A stretch of 64,000 nt of DNA, taken from the NCBI GenBank assembly GCA_017482055.1, contig JAFUOH010000008.1:62001-126000 (forward strand), in the 5' to 3' direction. The DNA is from Clostridia bacterium (GTDB lineage: Bacteria; Bacillota; Clostridia; Oscillospirales; CAG-272). The position numbers and the translations under genes are program-made. The notes beneath the pieces were generated by a model. That model saw nothing but the letters and a program-made list of their open reading frames with translations. It had not been told where the DNA came from and ran no database searches. Positions 25,913 to 34,225 of the stretch are shown piece by piece (position 1 is the stretch's first letter; each line of letters starts with the position of its first letter).

Positions 25913-26031
25913 ATGATACCTCACATTATAGATTTTGACCGAATCAGTATATCACACCGATTATACCTGCATATTACCGTTGTGTTTTTATATTGTTAAA
26001 TATTTATAAACAAAAATTTAAAATATAAAAT

Positions 26032-26045
26032 CGAACAACCGTTTG
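26032..26045 (+). promoter_or_regulatory. LexA operator (SOS box) at lexA
   Basis: CGAACAACCGTTTG fits the Gram-positive SOS box GAAC-N4-GTTY and overlaps the -35 element of lexA, the position expected for autorepression. Confidence 0.8.
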
Positions 26046-26071
26046 CTTTTTTAGAAAAAGTATGGTATAAT
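26043..26071 (+). promoter_or_regulatory. lexA promoter
   Basis: TTGCTT-17-TATAAT. The -35 box is covered by the SOS box. Confidence 0.75.
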
Positions 26072-26109
26072 TATTCTACAGACACATTCCAAAAAGCGGA
26101 GGTAATGTT

Positions 26110-26724
26110 ATGGCAGACAAGCTGACCGAACGCGAACGCGAAATATATGATTTTATTCTTAACGCAATCAAAAACGAGGGCTACGCCCCCAGTGTGCGTG
26201 ATATCTGCAACGCGCTTAATATGAAAAGCACCTCTACGGTGCATACATATCTTGCAAGACTCGAAGAAAAGGGCATGATACAAAAGGATCCGGGCAAGAG
26301 CCGCACACTGCGTGTCGATAACGGCGGCACACAGAGCAGCTCCACCGTACGTGTACCGATCCTCGGCAAGGTGGCGGCGGGAATGCCCATACTCGCCGTG
26401 GAAAACTACGACGGTTATATTGATGTTCCCCGTCCGTCCTCCCGTATGACCTCGAACGATCTGTTTGCGCTGAAGGTACAGGGGGAGAGTATGATCGAAG
26501 CGGGCATACTTGATGATGACCTTATCGTAGTCGAAAAATGCAACACCGCGAGAGACGGCGACATCATCGTTGCGCTTGTGGATGACGAGGCGACAGTCAA
26601 GACCTTTTACCGCGAGGGCAACTGCTTCCGTCTCCAGCCCGAAAACTCCTCTATGGAGCCTATCTACGTGAACGAGCTTATCGTCCTCGGCAAGGTTGTC
26701 GCTTCCATGAGATTTTACAGATAA
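26110..26724 (+). CDS. lexA: LexA repressor of the SOS response
   Basis: 204 residues, full length. An N-terminal winged helix (REIYDFILNAIKNEGYAPSV, MKSTSTVHTYLARLEEKG) is followed by the self-cleavage domain: scissile Ala90-Gly91 in GKVAAGMP, catalytic Ser127 in QGESM and Lys164 in EATVKTF. It represses DNA-damage genes until RecA filaments stimulate autoproteolysis. GGAGGT precedes the ATG. Its own promoter holds an SOS box. Monocistronic, closed by a strong terminator. Confidence 0.97.
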   Translation: MADKLTEREREIYDFILNAIKNEGYAPSVRDICNALNMKSTSTVHTYLARLEEKGMIQKDPGKSRTLRVDNGGTQSSSTVRVPILGKVAAGMPILAVENYDGYIDVPRPSSRMTSNDLFALKVQGESMIEAGILDDDLIVVEKCNTARDGDIIVALVDDEATVKTFYREGNCFRLQPENSSMEPIYVNELIVLGKVVASMRFYR

Positions 26725-26737
26725 CCGTGACATCCCA

Positions 26738-26771
26738 CACGCCGTGTGCATCTGCGCACGGCGTGTTTTTT
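26738..26771 (+). terminator. lexA terminator
   Basis: A 12-bp stem (one G-U pair) with a 4-base loop followed by TTTTTT. Confidence 0.9.
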
Positions 26772-26796
26772 GCAGCGTCACTTTGAACCGATGAGT

Positions 26797-27250
26797 TCAT
26801 TCCGGATCCATCCTTATCAGTTTACGGTACTTAAGCGGTGAGCTCCCATACTGCCTTTTAAATTCCTTTATAAAATGGGAAACGTTAGAATAGCCTATCA
26901 TATCGGAGATCTCCTGTACGGAAATATCCCCGTATTCAAGATACGACCGCGCCCTTCCGAGCCTCAAGGCATTTCGGTATTCAAGCGGAGTCATACCCAT
27001 GTGACATTTGAACTGCTTTCTGAAATAGACCTCGCTGATGTTACAGAGCGCCGCCAATTCCGCCACCGTCGGATTCTCCTCGATATGCTCCGACAAATAC
27101 CGTAAAGTGTTTGAAATGTAATCGGGAACGGATTGCCTCGATGTATGTGCTTCAAGCGCGCAAAGTATTTCCATAAGCAATATTCTGTTTCGGGTAAATT
27201 GCCTGTGAATATCATAATTTAACGCTCCGTCAATAAGCAAGTTTCGAAAA
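26797..27250 (-). pseudogene. AraC-family regulator remnant lacking its N-terminal sensor
   Basis: The C-terminal DNA-binding half of an AraC regulator is intact (VAELAALCNISEVYFRKQFK, VQEISDMIGYSNVSHFIKEF, SPLKYRKLIRMDPE). Family-like sequence begins near 27250 (RNLLIDGALNYDIHRQFTRN). Upstream the frame remains open to 27534 (245 residues in all), but that part (MRRHSLGVFTHDV...) is the antisense of another gene remnant and looks like neither a cupin nor any sensor. I infer that a deletion or inversion replaced the 5' half near 27.25 kb. A shortened, still translatable DNA-binding protein cannot be excluded. Confidence 0.65.
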
Positions 27251-27789
27251 ACGCATTTTTCGTCGGATGCTATGACGACAGCGCCGTCATCCGTAAGTAT
27301 GTCGCGTCGGACGAGGTTCCCGAGGACGGATTTTTGGTAAAGGTCATAAAGAATCCCGAGGACGAGGAAGAATATCTGGAAACTCTTGAATTTACAAAAA
27401 AGCTGCTGGAGCTTCGCGGCGGCGTGGGTGTGGGACTTGTATTCAAGGGCGTGATGATGCTCGACTGGAGCAAATTCATCAACCAACGTGGTCCCTACAT
27501 CATGGGTGAAAACTCCGAGGCTGTGGCGGCGCATGACCGCTCCATCCGCGCCAACGCCCGGAAGGAATATTCGGCAGATTGGATGCGAAACGGCGACCGC
27601 GCGGCACAGCTGCTGCGTTTTATAAGGGACAACAAGTCGGACGAGGTCAACATGTGCATAGCGGGCACCTTCGACGGGGGCATCTACCTCCCTATGGCGC
27701 TTTGCGCGCAGATGTACCGAAGCTGCGGTGAGGACTTTGGGGATATTTTGAGAAAAGTCGCGCGCAGAGCCTGTGTCATCAGCGATTAA
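27250..27789 (+). pseudogene. C-terminal remnant of an unidentified gene
   Basis: An open frame with protein-like composition from about 27250 to the stop at 27789 (GCYDDSAVIRKYVASDEVPE, RGGVGVGLVFKGVMMLDWSK, AGTFDGGIYLPMALCAQMYR). The first ATG in frame (27334) has no ribosome site and coding-like sequence continues upstream of it to the AraC breakpoint, so the 5' end is missing. I do not recognise the family. It forms a head-to-head junction with the AraC remnant. Confidence 0.55.
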
Positions 27790-27801
27790 TTTGACAAAGC
27801 C

Positions 27802-27894
27802 ATGGGATATTTGTTTTTACTGTTAGCCCTTACATTCGGAATTGTCAAAGCATATTGCGGAAAACGATCTTCTTTTGCTGCCGTCTCCTCTTAA
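27802..27894 (+). pseudogene. N-terminal remnant of a DMT/EamA-type transporter
   Basis: A 30-codon frame beginning MGYLFLLLALTFGIVKAYCG and ending in a stop. The hydrophobic start followed by KAYCGK resembles the first helix of drug/metabolite transporter (EamA) proteins of Clostridia, which run to about 290 residues. Everything after the first helix is missing. The family call is from memory of that motif. Confidence 0.5.
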
Positions 27895-27908
27895 TGGCTT
27901 GTGATCTG

Positions 27909-28097
27909 TTAAATGGAGAAAAATGAACGACGGAGGCTCGCTATGGTTTCAAGTCTTCCCACGGTGTGCTCATCATAATCGCGGAACCTGCGTCCGTTTA
28001 TCACTGTGACCACCGAGGTAATAAGTCCCTTTTCCTGATATAGACAAATAGCTTTTTCCGTAAGCCGACAATGCTCGGCAGCTTCTTTTATACGCAT
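27909..28097 (-). pseudogene. MerR-family regulator remnant
   Basis: 62 residues: MRIKEAAEHCRLTEKAICLY, then NGRRFRDYDEHTVGRLETIA and a premature stop after SLRRSFFSI. The MerR helix-turn-helix is complete but the protein ends where the dimerisation helix should continue, so the 3' part is lost. GAAAGGA precedes the ATG at 28097. The truncation point lies about 15 bases from the end of the transporter remnant, suggesting one deletion joined them. Confidence 0.65.
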
Positions 28098-28141
28098 TTT
28101 TTGCTTCCTTTCACAGCATATATAAAAAACACACATAATAT

Positions 28142-28170
28142 TTGACAACGTCGCAGTTTTGTGGTATACT
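28142..28170 (+). promoter_or_regulatory. Promoter of the ABC-F gene
   Basis: TTGACA-17-TATACT, 37 bases before the start codon. Confidence 0.75.
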
Positions 28171-28207
28171 ATAGAATGTGTAATAATGTTTATTCGGAGA
28201 ATATACA

Positions 28208-30103
28208 ATGACTGCCATCAGCTTAAGCAACGTTTCGCTGGAATTCGGAACGGATGTCATACTTGATAAGGTCTCCTTCAGCTTAAATGAGGGGGACAAG
28301 TTGGGTATCGTCGGCGTGAACGGCGCCGGCAAATCCACGCTTTTTAAAATAATACGCGGTGAATACTCCCCCACCGACGGCTCGGTGTTTATCTCAAAGG
28401 ACAAGTCCGTGGGAATGCTCGAGCAGAACACGGGGCTTGAGGGCGAAAACACTGTGCTCGGCGAAATGCTCGCCTCCTTCTCGGGGCTTATATCCGACGA
28501 GGCACGCCTTGAAGAGCTTCAAAAGCAACTCGAAAAAACGCCCGCCGATGCTGTGCTCATTTCATCCTATACCTCCCTTGCCGACCGTTTTAAGCGGTCG
28601 GGCGGATACGAGTTCCGCTCACGCTGTAAGGGCATACTAAAAAACCTCGGCTTTGACGAACGCTTTCACGATCTCAAAATATCGGGACTGTCGGGCGGTC
28701 AAAAGACCCGTCTCGCTCTTGCAAGACTGCTCATCACATCCCCCGACATACTGATGCTCGACGAGCCCACCAACCACCTTGACGTTGAGACCCTTGCCTG
28801 GCTTGAGGACTTTTTGTCGGGATATAAGGGCACGTTACTTGTCATCTCCCATGACCGTTTCTTCCTCGACAAGGTCACAAACAAGACCTTGGAGATCGAA
28901 AACACCCACGCGGAGCTGTATAACGGCAATTATTCGCGGTATGTTACACTAAAAGCCGAAAACCGTGAGATACGTGAGCGGCAGTACAAGAATCAGCAGA
29001 AGGAAATAGCACGAATCGAAGCATATATCGAACAACAGCGCCGCTGGAACCGCGAGCGCAACATTATCGCCGCGGAAAGCCGTCAAAAGGCGCTCGACCG
29101 CATGGTCAAGATCGACCGCCCCGAGGATCTTCCCGAAAAGATCCGCCTCTCCTTTACAAAATCAGGGGAAAGCGGCAATGATGTATTAACGGTAAAAAAG
29201 CTCGCCAAGGCATTTCCCAACAAGCCGCTGTTTTCGGATGTGTCGTTCCTTGTAAAAAAGCGTGACCATCTGTTTATTGCAGGACCCAACGGCTGCGGCA
29301 AGTCCACACTTATCAAAATAATAGCCGATAAGCTGGTGCAGGATGCCGGCAGCTTTGAATATGGTTATAACGTGACTGTAGGCTACTACGACCAGGAAAA
29401 CCAGAATCTCGATCCCGAGAACACCGTGCTCGATGAGCTGTGGAACTGCTACGAGGGGCTTACACAGACCGAGATACGTTCGGCGCTGGCGCTGTTTTTA
29501 TTCAAGGGAGACGACATTGAAAAGAAGGTGTCCGTCCTCTCGGGCGGAGAAAAAGCGCGGCTCACGCTGTGCAAACTGATACTCTCGAAGATGAATCTGC
29601 TCATACTTGACGAGCCGACGAACCATCTTGATATAAACTCCCGCGAGGCGCTTGAAAATGCGCTCTTGGAATTTGACGGTACCATAATCGCCGTGTCCCA
29701 CGACCGCTATTTCATTTCTAAACTCGCCACCCGCGTGCTTGATCTCGGAAGCAAGCCCGCGCTTGATTTTATAGGCAACTATGAGGAATACAAAGCTCAC
29801 CGCGCAAGGCTCACCGCCGCAGAGACCGAATCAGCTCCCGCTGTAGTTACGGATGCCAAGGAGCAGTATCTTAAAGCCAAGGAGCAGGCATCCGAGCAGC
29901 GCAGACTTCGCACGCGCATGAAGAAGAACGCCGAGGAGACCGAAAAGCTCGAAGCCGAGCTTGAAGAGCTCATGGAAAAGCTGGCCGATGAATCAATACA
30001 GGCGGATTATGTCAAGGTAAACGAGCTCTATACCCGCCAGACCGAGGTGGAAGAGCGGCTTATGGAATTATATGAGGAGGCACAAGGCTTTGAAGAAAAC
30101 TAA
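28208..30103 (+). CDS. ABC-F family ATPase (YdiF/Uup-like)
   Basis: 631 residues with two ATP-binding cassettes and no membrane segments. Walker A motifs GVNGAGKST (about residue 37) and GPNGCGKST (about 360), signatures LSGGQKTR and LSGGEKAR, and two DEPTNHLD Walker B motifs are present. A linker rich in Arg/Gln (about 250-300) separates the cassettes and a C-terminal coiled coil (about 555-625) follows. ABC-F proteins act on the ribosomal E site; housekeeping types regulate translation, others protect from antibiotics. The linker looks like the short housekeeping kind. A glycosyltransferase gene overlaps its 3' end. Confidence 0.93.
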   Translation: MTAISLSNVSLEFGTDVILDKVSFSLNEGDKLGIVGVNGAGKSTLFKIIRGEYSPTDGSVFISKDKSVGMLEQNTGLEGENTVLGEMLASFSGLISDEARLEELQKQLEKTPADAVLISSYTSLADRFKRSGGYEFRSRCKGILKNLGFDERFHDLKISGLSGGQKTRLALARLLITSPDILMLDEPTNHLDVETLAWLEDFLSGYKGTLLVISHDRFFLDKVTNKTLEIENTHAELYNGNYSRYVTLKAENREIRERQYKNQQKEIARIEAYIEQQRRWNRERNIIAAESRQKALDRMVKIDRPEDLPEKIRLSFTKSGESGNDVLTVKKLAKAFPNKPLFSDVSFLVKKRDHLFIAGPNGCGKSTLIKIIADKLVQDAGSFEYGYNVTVGYYDQENQNLDPENTVLDELWNCYEGLTQTEIRSALALFLFKGDDIEKKVSVLSGGEKARLTLCKLILSKMNLLILDEPTNHLDINSREALENALLEFDGTIIAVSHDRYFISKLATRVLDLGSKPALDFIGNYEEYKAHRARLTAAETESAPAVVTDAKEQYLKAKEQASEQRRLRTRMKKNAEETEKLEAELEELMEKLADESIQADYVKVNELYTRQTEVEERLMELYEEAQGFEEN

Positions 30104-31328
30104 AATGCTTGTGTGCGGCATAACAATGAATTGTGCGGGCACCGAAAAATCCTTTTTGTCGTTTCTGTCCTGTCTCGATTTCGATCGCTTTGACGTGACT
30201 CTGCTGCTTGCAAAACGTGAGGGTCTGCTGCTCGACCAGCTTCCGAAGCAGGTCAAGGTGGAGGTCATGGAAAAGTACGGCGATATGTTCCTGCTTTCGG
30301 GCAAAAACGCGGTCAAAACGCTTATTGACTGCTTTGTCAAGGAAAACCCGCTCACGCTCTTTGAGATATTCCCCTATTTTGTCAAAACGCTCTTTTCAAA
30401 AGGCGAAAAACGCAGCTCTGCGGCGACATGGATGTGGATACACTTCATGCAGAAGATGCCTGCGGTCACCGAGCCTTATGACGTTGCCGTAGCCTATTGG
30501 GGCGACCGTACGATGTTCTATATGTGCGACAAGGTGAACGCAAAAAAGAAGATCGCCTGGCTCCATTTCGACTACTCGAATCCCCCCCGCGACGACTCCA
30601 TTTACCTCGGCTACTTTAAGAAATGCGACAAGGTAGTCACTGTGTCAAAGCTGGTAGACGATTCGCTGAAAAGTAAGCTTCCCGAGATCGCCGACCGAAC
30701 GATAATGATGGAAAATATCACAAACCCGAAACAGATCTGGGATCTCGCCCTTATCGGCGACACATTCCCCGACACCCATTTCACAGGTAAGCGTATACTC
30801 ACCATAGGACGCATCGGAGAGCAAAAGGGGCTCGATCTGGTAGTACCCGTGCTGAAACGTCTGCGAGAGGAAAACTTCGATGTACGCTGGTATGTACTCG
30901 GCGACGGCGAGGAGGACTACAAGCAGTATATGGCGCAGCTCTTGCTCGATAACGGTGTTGCCGACATGATGATCTTTCTCGGCACCACGCAGAATCCGTA
31001 CTCCTATCTGCGCGACTGCCACATTTATGCTCAGCCCTCTCGTCACGAGGGTAAGCCGATATCGGTTGAAGAAGCGAAGATCATGTACAAGCCCATACTC
31101 GCTTCCCATTACCTCTCGGCGCCCGAGCAGCTTGAGGACGGCAAGCTCGGTGTCATCTGCGATATCAGCTCCGAGGGCATCTATGAGGGCATAAAGAAGC
31201 TGCTCACCGATAATAAGCTGTGTGATACCCTCTCAGAGACTCTTGCAGCTCGTCAGTTCGGCAATTCCGAGGAGATCGAAAAGTTTTACGAAATGACCGG
31301 AGATCCAAGCATCGGTGAGAAATGTTGA
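30090..31328 (+). CDS. GT4-family glycosyltransferase, TTG start
   Basis: About 412 residues, GT-B fold. The N-terminal half contains NCAGTEKSFLSFLSCLDFDR; the C-terminal half has ILTIGRIGEQKGLDLVVPVL and the nucleotide-sugar motif PSRHEGKPISVEEAKIM (E-x7-E). Probably transfers a hexose to a cell-surface glycan or lipid; acceptor unknown. The best start is TTG at 30090, nine bases after AGGAGG, overlapping the end of the ABC-F gene; ATG at 30072 and 30105 lack ribosome sites. Cotranscribed with the ABC-F gene. Confidence 0.85.
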   Translation: MKKTKMLVCGITMNCAGTEKSFLSFLSCLDFDRFDVTLLLAKREGLLLDQLPKQVKVEVMEKYGDMFLLSGKNAVKTLIDCFVKENPLTLFEIFPYFVKTLFSKGEKRSSAATWMWIHFMQKMPAVTEPYDVAVAYWGDRTMFYMCDKVNAKKKIAWLHFDYSNPPRDDSIYLGYFKKCDKVVTVSKLVDDSLKSKLPEIADRTIMMENITNPKQIWDLALIGDTFPDTHFTGKRILTIGRIGEQKGLDLVVPVLKRLREENFDVRWYVLGDGEEDYKQYMAQLLLDNGVADMMIFLGTTQNPYSYLRDCHIYAQPSRHEGKPISVEEAKIMYKPILASHYLSAPEQLEDGKLGVICDISSEGIYEGIKKLLTDNKLCDTLSETLAARQFGNSEEIEKFYEMTGDPSIGEKC

Positions 31329-31352
31329 TAAACTGTAAAATTCTCTATCTAC

Positions 31353-31382
31353 TTGAAAAATCATACCACTGTATGGTATAAT
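31353..31382 (+). promoter_or_regulatory. prfB promoter
   Basis: TTGAAA-18-TATAAT. The spacer includes an inverted repeat ATACCA/TGGTAT that could be an operator or chance. Confidence 0.6.
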
Positions 31383-31429
31383 AATATTAACAGTATCGAC
31401 CGCACTGCGGTCATTTAGGAGGAACCACT

Positions 31430-32539
31430 TTGATAATTCAACTTGAAGAAGCAAAATATAAGCTCCAGAATATGCGCGCCGATATAGATGAGCTGGCATC
31501 GGCACTGCGCATCGAACAGCTCAAAAACGAAGTCACCGAGGATGAGGCAAAGACCATGGAGGCAGATTTCTGGAACGATGCCGAAAACTCCAGCAAGATG
31601 CTCCAGCAGATCAAGCAGAAAAAAGATAAGATCGAAGCCTTTGAATCGCTGAAAAATCGTCTTGAGGACGCTATCACTCTCGCCGAGATGGGTATTGAGG
31701 AAAACGACGAATCCATCGTCGCCGAGGTAGAATCCGAGATGGCGGAGGTCATCAAGGAGGAGGAGCGCCAGCGTATCGAGGTGCTGCTTTCGGGAGAATA
31801 CGACCGCAACAACGCTATCGTATCCTTCCATCCCGGCGCCGGCGGCACAGAGGCTCAGGACTGGGCACTTATGCTCTACCGTATGTACACCCGTTGGGGC
31901 GAGCGTCACGGCTACAATGTAAAGCTTGTTGACTGGCTGGACGGCGAAGAAGCCGGCATCAAGAGCGCCACCATCATGGTGGAGGGCGTCAACGCTTACG
32001 GATATTTAAAGAGCGAGGCGGGCGTTCACCGTCTGGTGCGCATCTCTCCCTTCGACGCATCGGGACGCCGTCAGACCTCCTTTGCATCGGTTGACGTTAT
32101 GCCCGAATTTGAGGACGACGGAAAGATCGAGATCCGTGATGAGGATATCGAGATTACTGCTCACCGCTCATCCGGTGCAGGCGGTCAGCATATTAATAAG
32201 ACCGACTCCGCGATCCGTATCACACACCTGCCCACAGGTATCGTGGTCGGCTGTCAGACTGAGCGCAGTCAGCTTCAGAACAAGGAGACCGCGCTTAAAA
32301 TGCTCAAAAGTAAGCTGATGGAGATCAAGGAGCGCGAGAATCTTGCACGTATCGAGGACATCAAGGGCGTCAAGAACAACATCGAGTGGGGCAGTCAGAT
32401 CCGCTCATATGTATTCATGCCCTACACTCTTGCAAAGGATAACCGTACGGGCTACGAGGACGGCAATATCACTGCAGTAATGGACGGTGAGATCGACGGT
32501 TTCATCAACGCATACTTAAAGCAGAACGCAAACAAATAA
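31430..32539 (+). CDS. prfB: Peptide chain release factor 2, no programmed frameshift
   Basis: 369 residues. RF2 recognises UGA and UAA and triggers peptide release. Codon-recognition motif SPF is in VRISPFDASGRRQT, and the catalytic GGQ is in RSSGAGGQHINKT. The frame starts with TTG, seven bases after AGGAGG, giving IIQLEEAKYKLQNMRADIDE. The +1 frameshift site (in-frame UGA near codon 26) that regulates RF2 in most bacteria is absent; the protein is encoded in one frame. An accidental CTTTGA lies at the start but leads only to a stop in the shifted frame. Own promoter. Confidence 0.95.
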   Translation: MIIQLEEAKYKLQNMRADIDELASALRIEQLKNEVTEDEAKTMEADFWNDAENSSKMLQQIKQKKDKIEAFESLKNRLEDAITLAEMGIEENDESIVAEVESEMAEVIKEEERQRIEVLLSGEYDRNNAIVSFHPGAGGTEAQDWALMLYRMYTRWGERHGYNVKLVDWLDGEEAGIKSATIMVEGVNAYGYLKSEAGVHRLVRISPFDASGRRQTSFASVDVMPEFEDDGKIEIRDEDIEITAHRSSGAGGQHINKTDSAIRITHLPTGIVVGCQTERSQLQNKETALKMLKSKLMEIKERENLARIEDIKGVKNNIEWGSQIRSYVFMPYTLAKDNRTGYEDGNITAVMDGEIDGFINAYLKQNANK

Positions 32540-32565
32540 GCGCCGACTTCTATGGGGAGGTTACA

Positions 32566-32880
32566 ATGCTTAAAAAAACCAAATTTTATGTAGGCATTAC
32601 GCTCATAGTGCAGGCAGTGTCCTTTGCGGCACTGTTTATCGCCCTTTGCCGCAAGAAAAGAAGCGTTGCCAACGCGATCCTCGCGATTGCCGCGATAGGC
32701 GGAATAACAGGCGCGGTATTACTCTACCTTGATTCAAAGGATGAGCTTAAGCGCCGTAAGATCATCGCCGCACGAGATGCCTGCTGTGCGGAGGACCTCG
32801 ACGGCTACGACGATCTGTACGACTTCGATACAGAGGATGAGAGCGAGGATGAATGCGAGCTTTGCAAAGCCGCGCAGTAA
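32566..32880 (+). CDS. Small acidic two-helix membrane protein
   Basis: 104 residues: two membrane helices (GITLIVQAVSFAALFIALCR and AIAAIGGITGAVLLYLDS), then an acidic tail rich in Asp, Glu and Cys (ARDACCAEDLDGYDDLYDFD). No family recognised. It resembles in layout the Cys- and acid-rich membrane protein at 36728-37069. GGGGAGG precedes the ATG; it follows prfB by 26 bases and shares its transcript. Confidence 0.75.
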   Translation: MLKKTKFYVGITLIVQAVSFAALFIALCRKKRSVANAILAIAAIGGITGAVLLYLDSKDELKRRKIIAARDACCAEDLDGYDDLYDFDTEDESEDECELCKAAQ

Positions 32881-32901
32881 AAATATCCCTTAACAGATCG
32901 A

Positions 32902-32930
32902 ACAGCACCGCAGAGCTGCGGTGCTGTTTT
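32902..32930 (+). terminator. Terminator of the prfB operon
   Basis: An 11-bp perfect stem (ACAGCACCGCA) with a GAGC loop and TTTT tail. Confidence 0.85.
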
Positions 32931-32934
32931 GTGT

Positions 32935-34014
32935 TTAGTTGTATTTGTCAAGAATTTTCACATACTCGGGATTTTTAAGAAGCTCTGCACGTCTGCCGCT
33001 TTTGGCGTTCCGATGATAACCTATCAGCCATTCTAAAAAGGTTGTCTTAATACTGTCCGAACGCCTTGCCATATACGCACAGTGGAGCACTTCATCTTTA
33101 CTCATGCGCTCGCTAAACAGCTTTGCGGCATACAAATGCTTATCCATCACCGAAATGACCTCGCTGTCGCTTCCTCCGCGATAGTATAGATCGTTTTCCA
33201 TCCTGCCGAGAAATGTACACGCAAGCAGAATAAAGAAGGAATCTCCCGTCTCACTTGCGGTATTCAGCATAATATCGCCGTATCTTAATGCTTTTTCGGC
33301 TTTTTCGCTCATCGAAAGTGAGCCGTCGAAAAACACCACTCTTCCGAGCTTATCTGCTGCAAATTCAACAAGCTCATACATATTTTTTCGAACCCAATAG
33401 TAATACTCATCGGTGTTTTTTGCAAACAACTGCTCGCTTTTTTGACCCGCTGTCGTATACCAATCCGTAAATTTGTTTTGGTATATCTCCAATGCCTCCT
33501 CGGTCTTACCCTCGGCATGGAGAATCTTCGCGCGCATGTTCCAGGCATTCAGGCGCAAATTCTCCTCTGTACAGCCCTCTATTATCTTGTCGCAGATGGC
33601 AAGAAACTCGTCTTTATGTGCTATCAGCACCTCAGGATCATTGTCCGCCATATCACCGCCCAGGTTCCACATATAGTAGTGCATGATAAAATAATCATCG
33701 GGATAATCGTGATGTGCTTTTATAATGATCTCACGCGCTTTTTTGTAATCACTTTTCCAGTACTGTCTGTAAAGCGCGATAACCTTATTAATCTCCGTTT
33801 GAACCTTCTCCCGATTATACCCCATAAGCTCGTCGAGCGTTACTTCAAAGTAATACGCAAGTGGGCCAAGTAGCGTGATATCGGGATATGTCTCCCCCCG
33901 CTCCCATTTACTGACCGCCGCGCAGGTGACGTTCATCGCTTCGGCGAGCTGCTCCTGCGTGATATTCCTTGCATTACGCAGGCGTTTGATGTTCGTACCG
34001 ATGGTAATTTCCAT
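32935..34014 (-). CDS. XRE-family regulator with TPR-like C-terminal domain
   Basis: 359 residues. An N-terminal Cro/C1 helix-turn-helix (IKRLRNARNITQEQLAEAMN, AAVSKWERGETYPDITLLGP) is followed by about 280 helical residues with TPR-like units (NAWNMRAKILHAEGKTEEAL, EIYQNKFTDW). HTH-TPR proteins include peptide-sensing RRNPP regulators, but this longer form is common in Clostridia with no known signal, and no small peptide gene was found beside it. A similar regulator lies at 50640. Confidence 0.85.
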   Translation of the reverse strand: MEITIGTNIKRLRNARNITQEQLAEAMNVTCAAVSKWERGETYPDITLLGPLAYYFEVTLDELMGYNREKVQTEINKVIALYRQYWKSDYKKAREIIIKAHHDYPDDYFIMHYYMWNLGGDMADNDPEVLIAHKDEFLAICDKIIEGCTEENLRLNAWNMRAKILHAEGKTEEALEIYQNKFTDWYTTAGQKSEQLFAKNTDEYYYWVRKNMYELVEFAADKLGRVVFFDGSLSMSEKAEKALRYGDIMLNTASETGDSFFILLACTFLGRMENDLYYRGGSDSEVISVMDKHLYAAKLFSERMSKDEVLHCAYMARRSDSIKTTFLEWLIGYHRNAKSGRRAELLKNPEYVKILDKYN

Positions 34015-34066
34015 AATAATACCTCCACATAAAATTAAAAGTAAGCCGACGTCTGCTTCTGTATAT

Positions 34067-34094
34067 ATTATAGCAGATTTTTTGGCATTGTAAA
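34067..34094 (-). promoter_or_regulatory. Promoter of the XRE-TPR gene
   Basis: TTTACA-16-TATAAT on the minus strand, 53 bases before the start codon. Confidence 0.6.
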
Positions 34095-34174
34095 GGTATC
34101 GTCAAGAAATATGCTTTTAACTTTCAGTTGAATTTTTATAACGTCCGTATAATTAACGCCGTCAATGTAAATAT

Positions 34175-34219
34175 GGGGCTGTCTCAAATGCAAGCATCAA
34201 CAGCAATTGAGACAGCCCC
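34175..34219 (-). terminator. Terminator of the ADP-ribosylglycohydrolase gene
   Basis: A 13-bp perfect GC-rich stem (34175-34187 with 34207-34219), 19-base loop; the minus-strand tail is AT-rich. Confidence 0.75.
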
Positions 34220-34225
34220 CTTCCA

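Noticed and set aside
28208..30103. ABC-F gene considered as a ribosome-protection resistance gene
   Set aside because: The inter-cassette linker appears short and of the housekeeping YdiF/Uup type, and the gene lies beside ordinary cell genes.
31421..31436. AGGAGG followed by CTTTGA at the start of prfB, resembling the RF2 frameshift site
   Set aside because: A +1 shift at CTTTGA runs into a stop after a few codons, the spacing to the ribosome-like site differs, and the RF2 protein starts normally at the TTG.
32935..34014. XRE-TPR protein considered as an RRNPP peptide-quorum receptor
   Set aside because: No adjacent small secreted-peptide gene is visible and the length is greater than that of known receptors.
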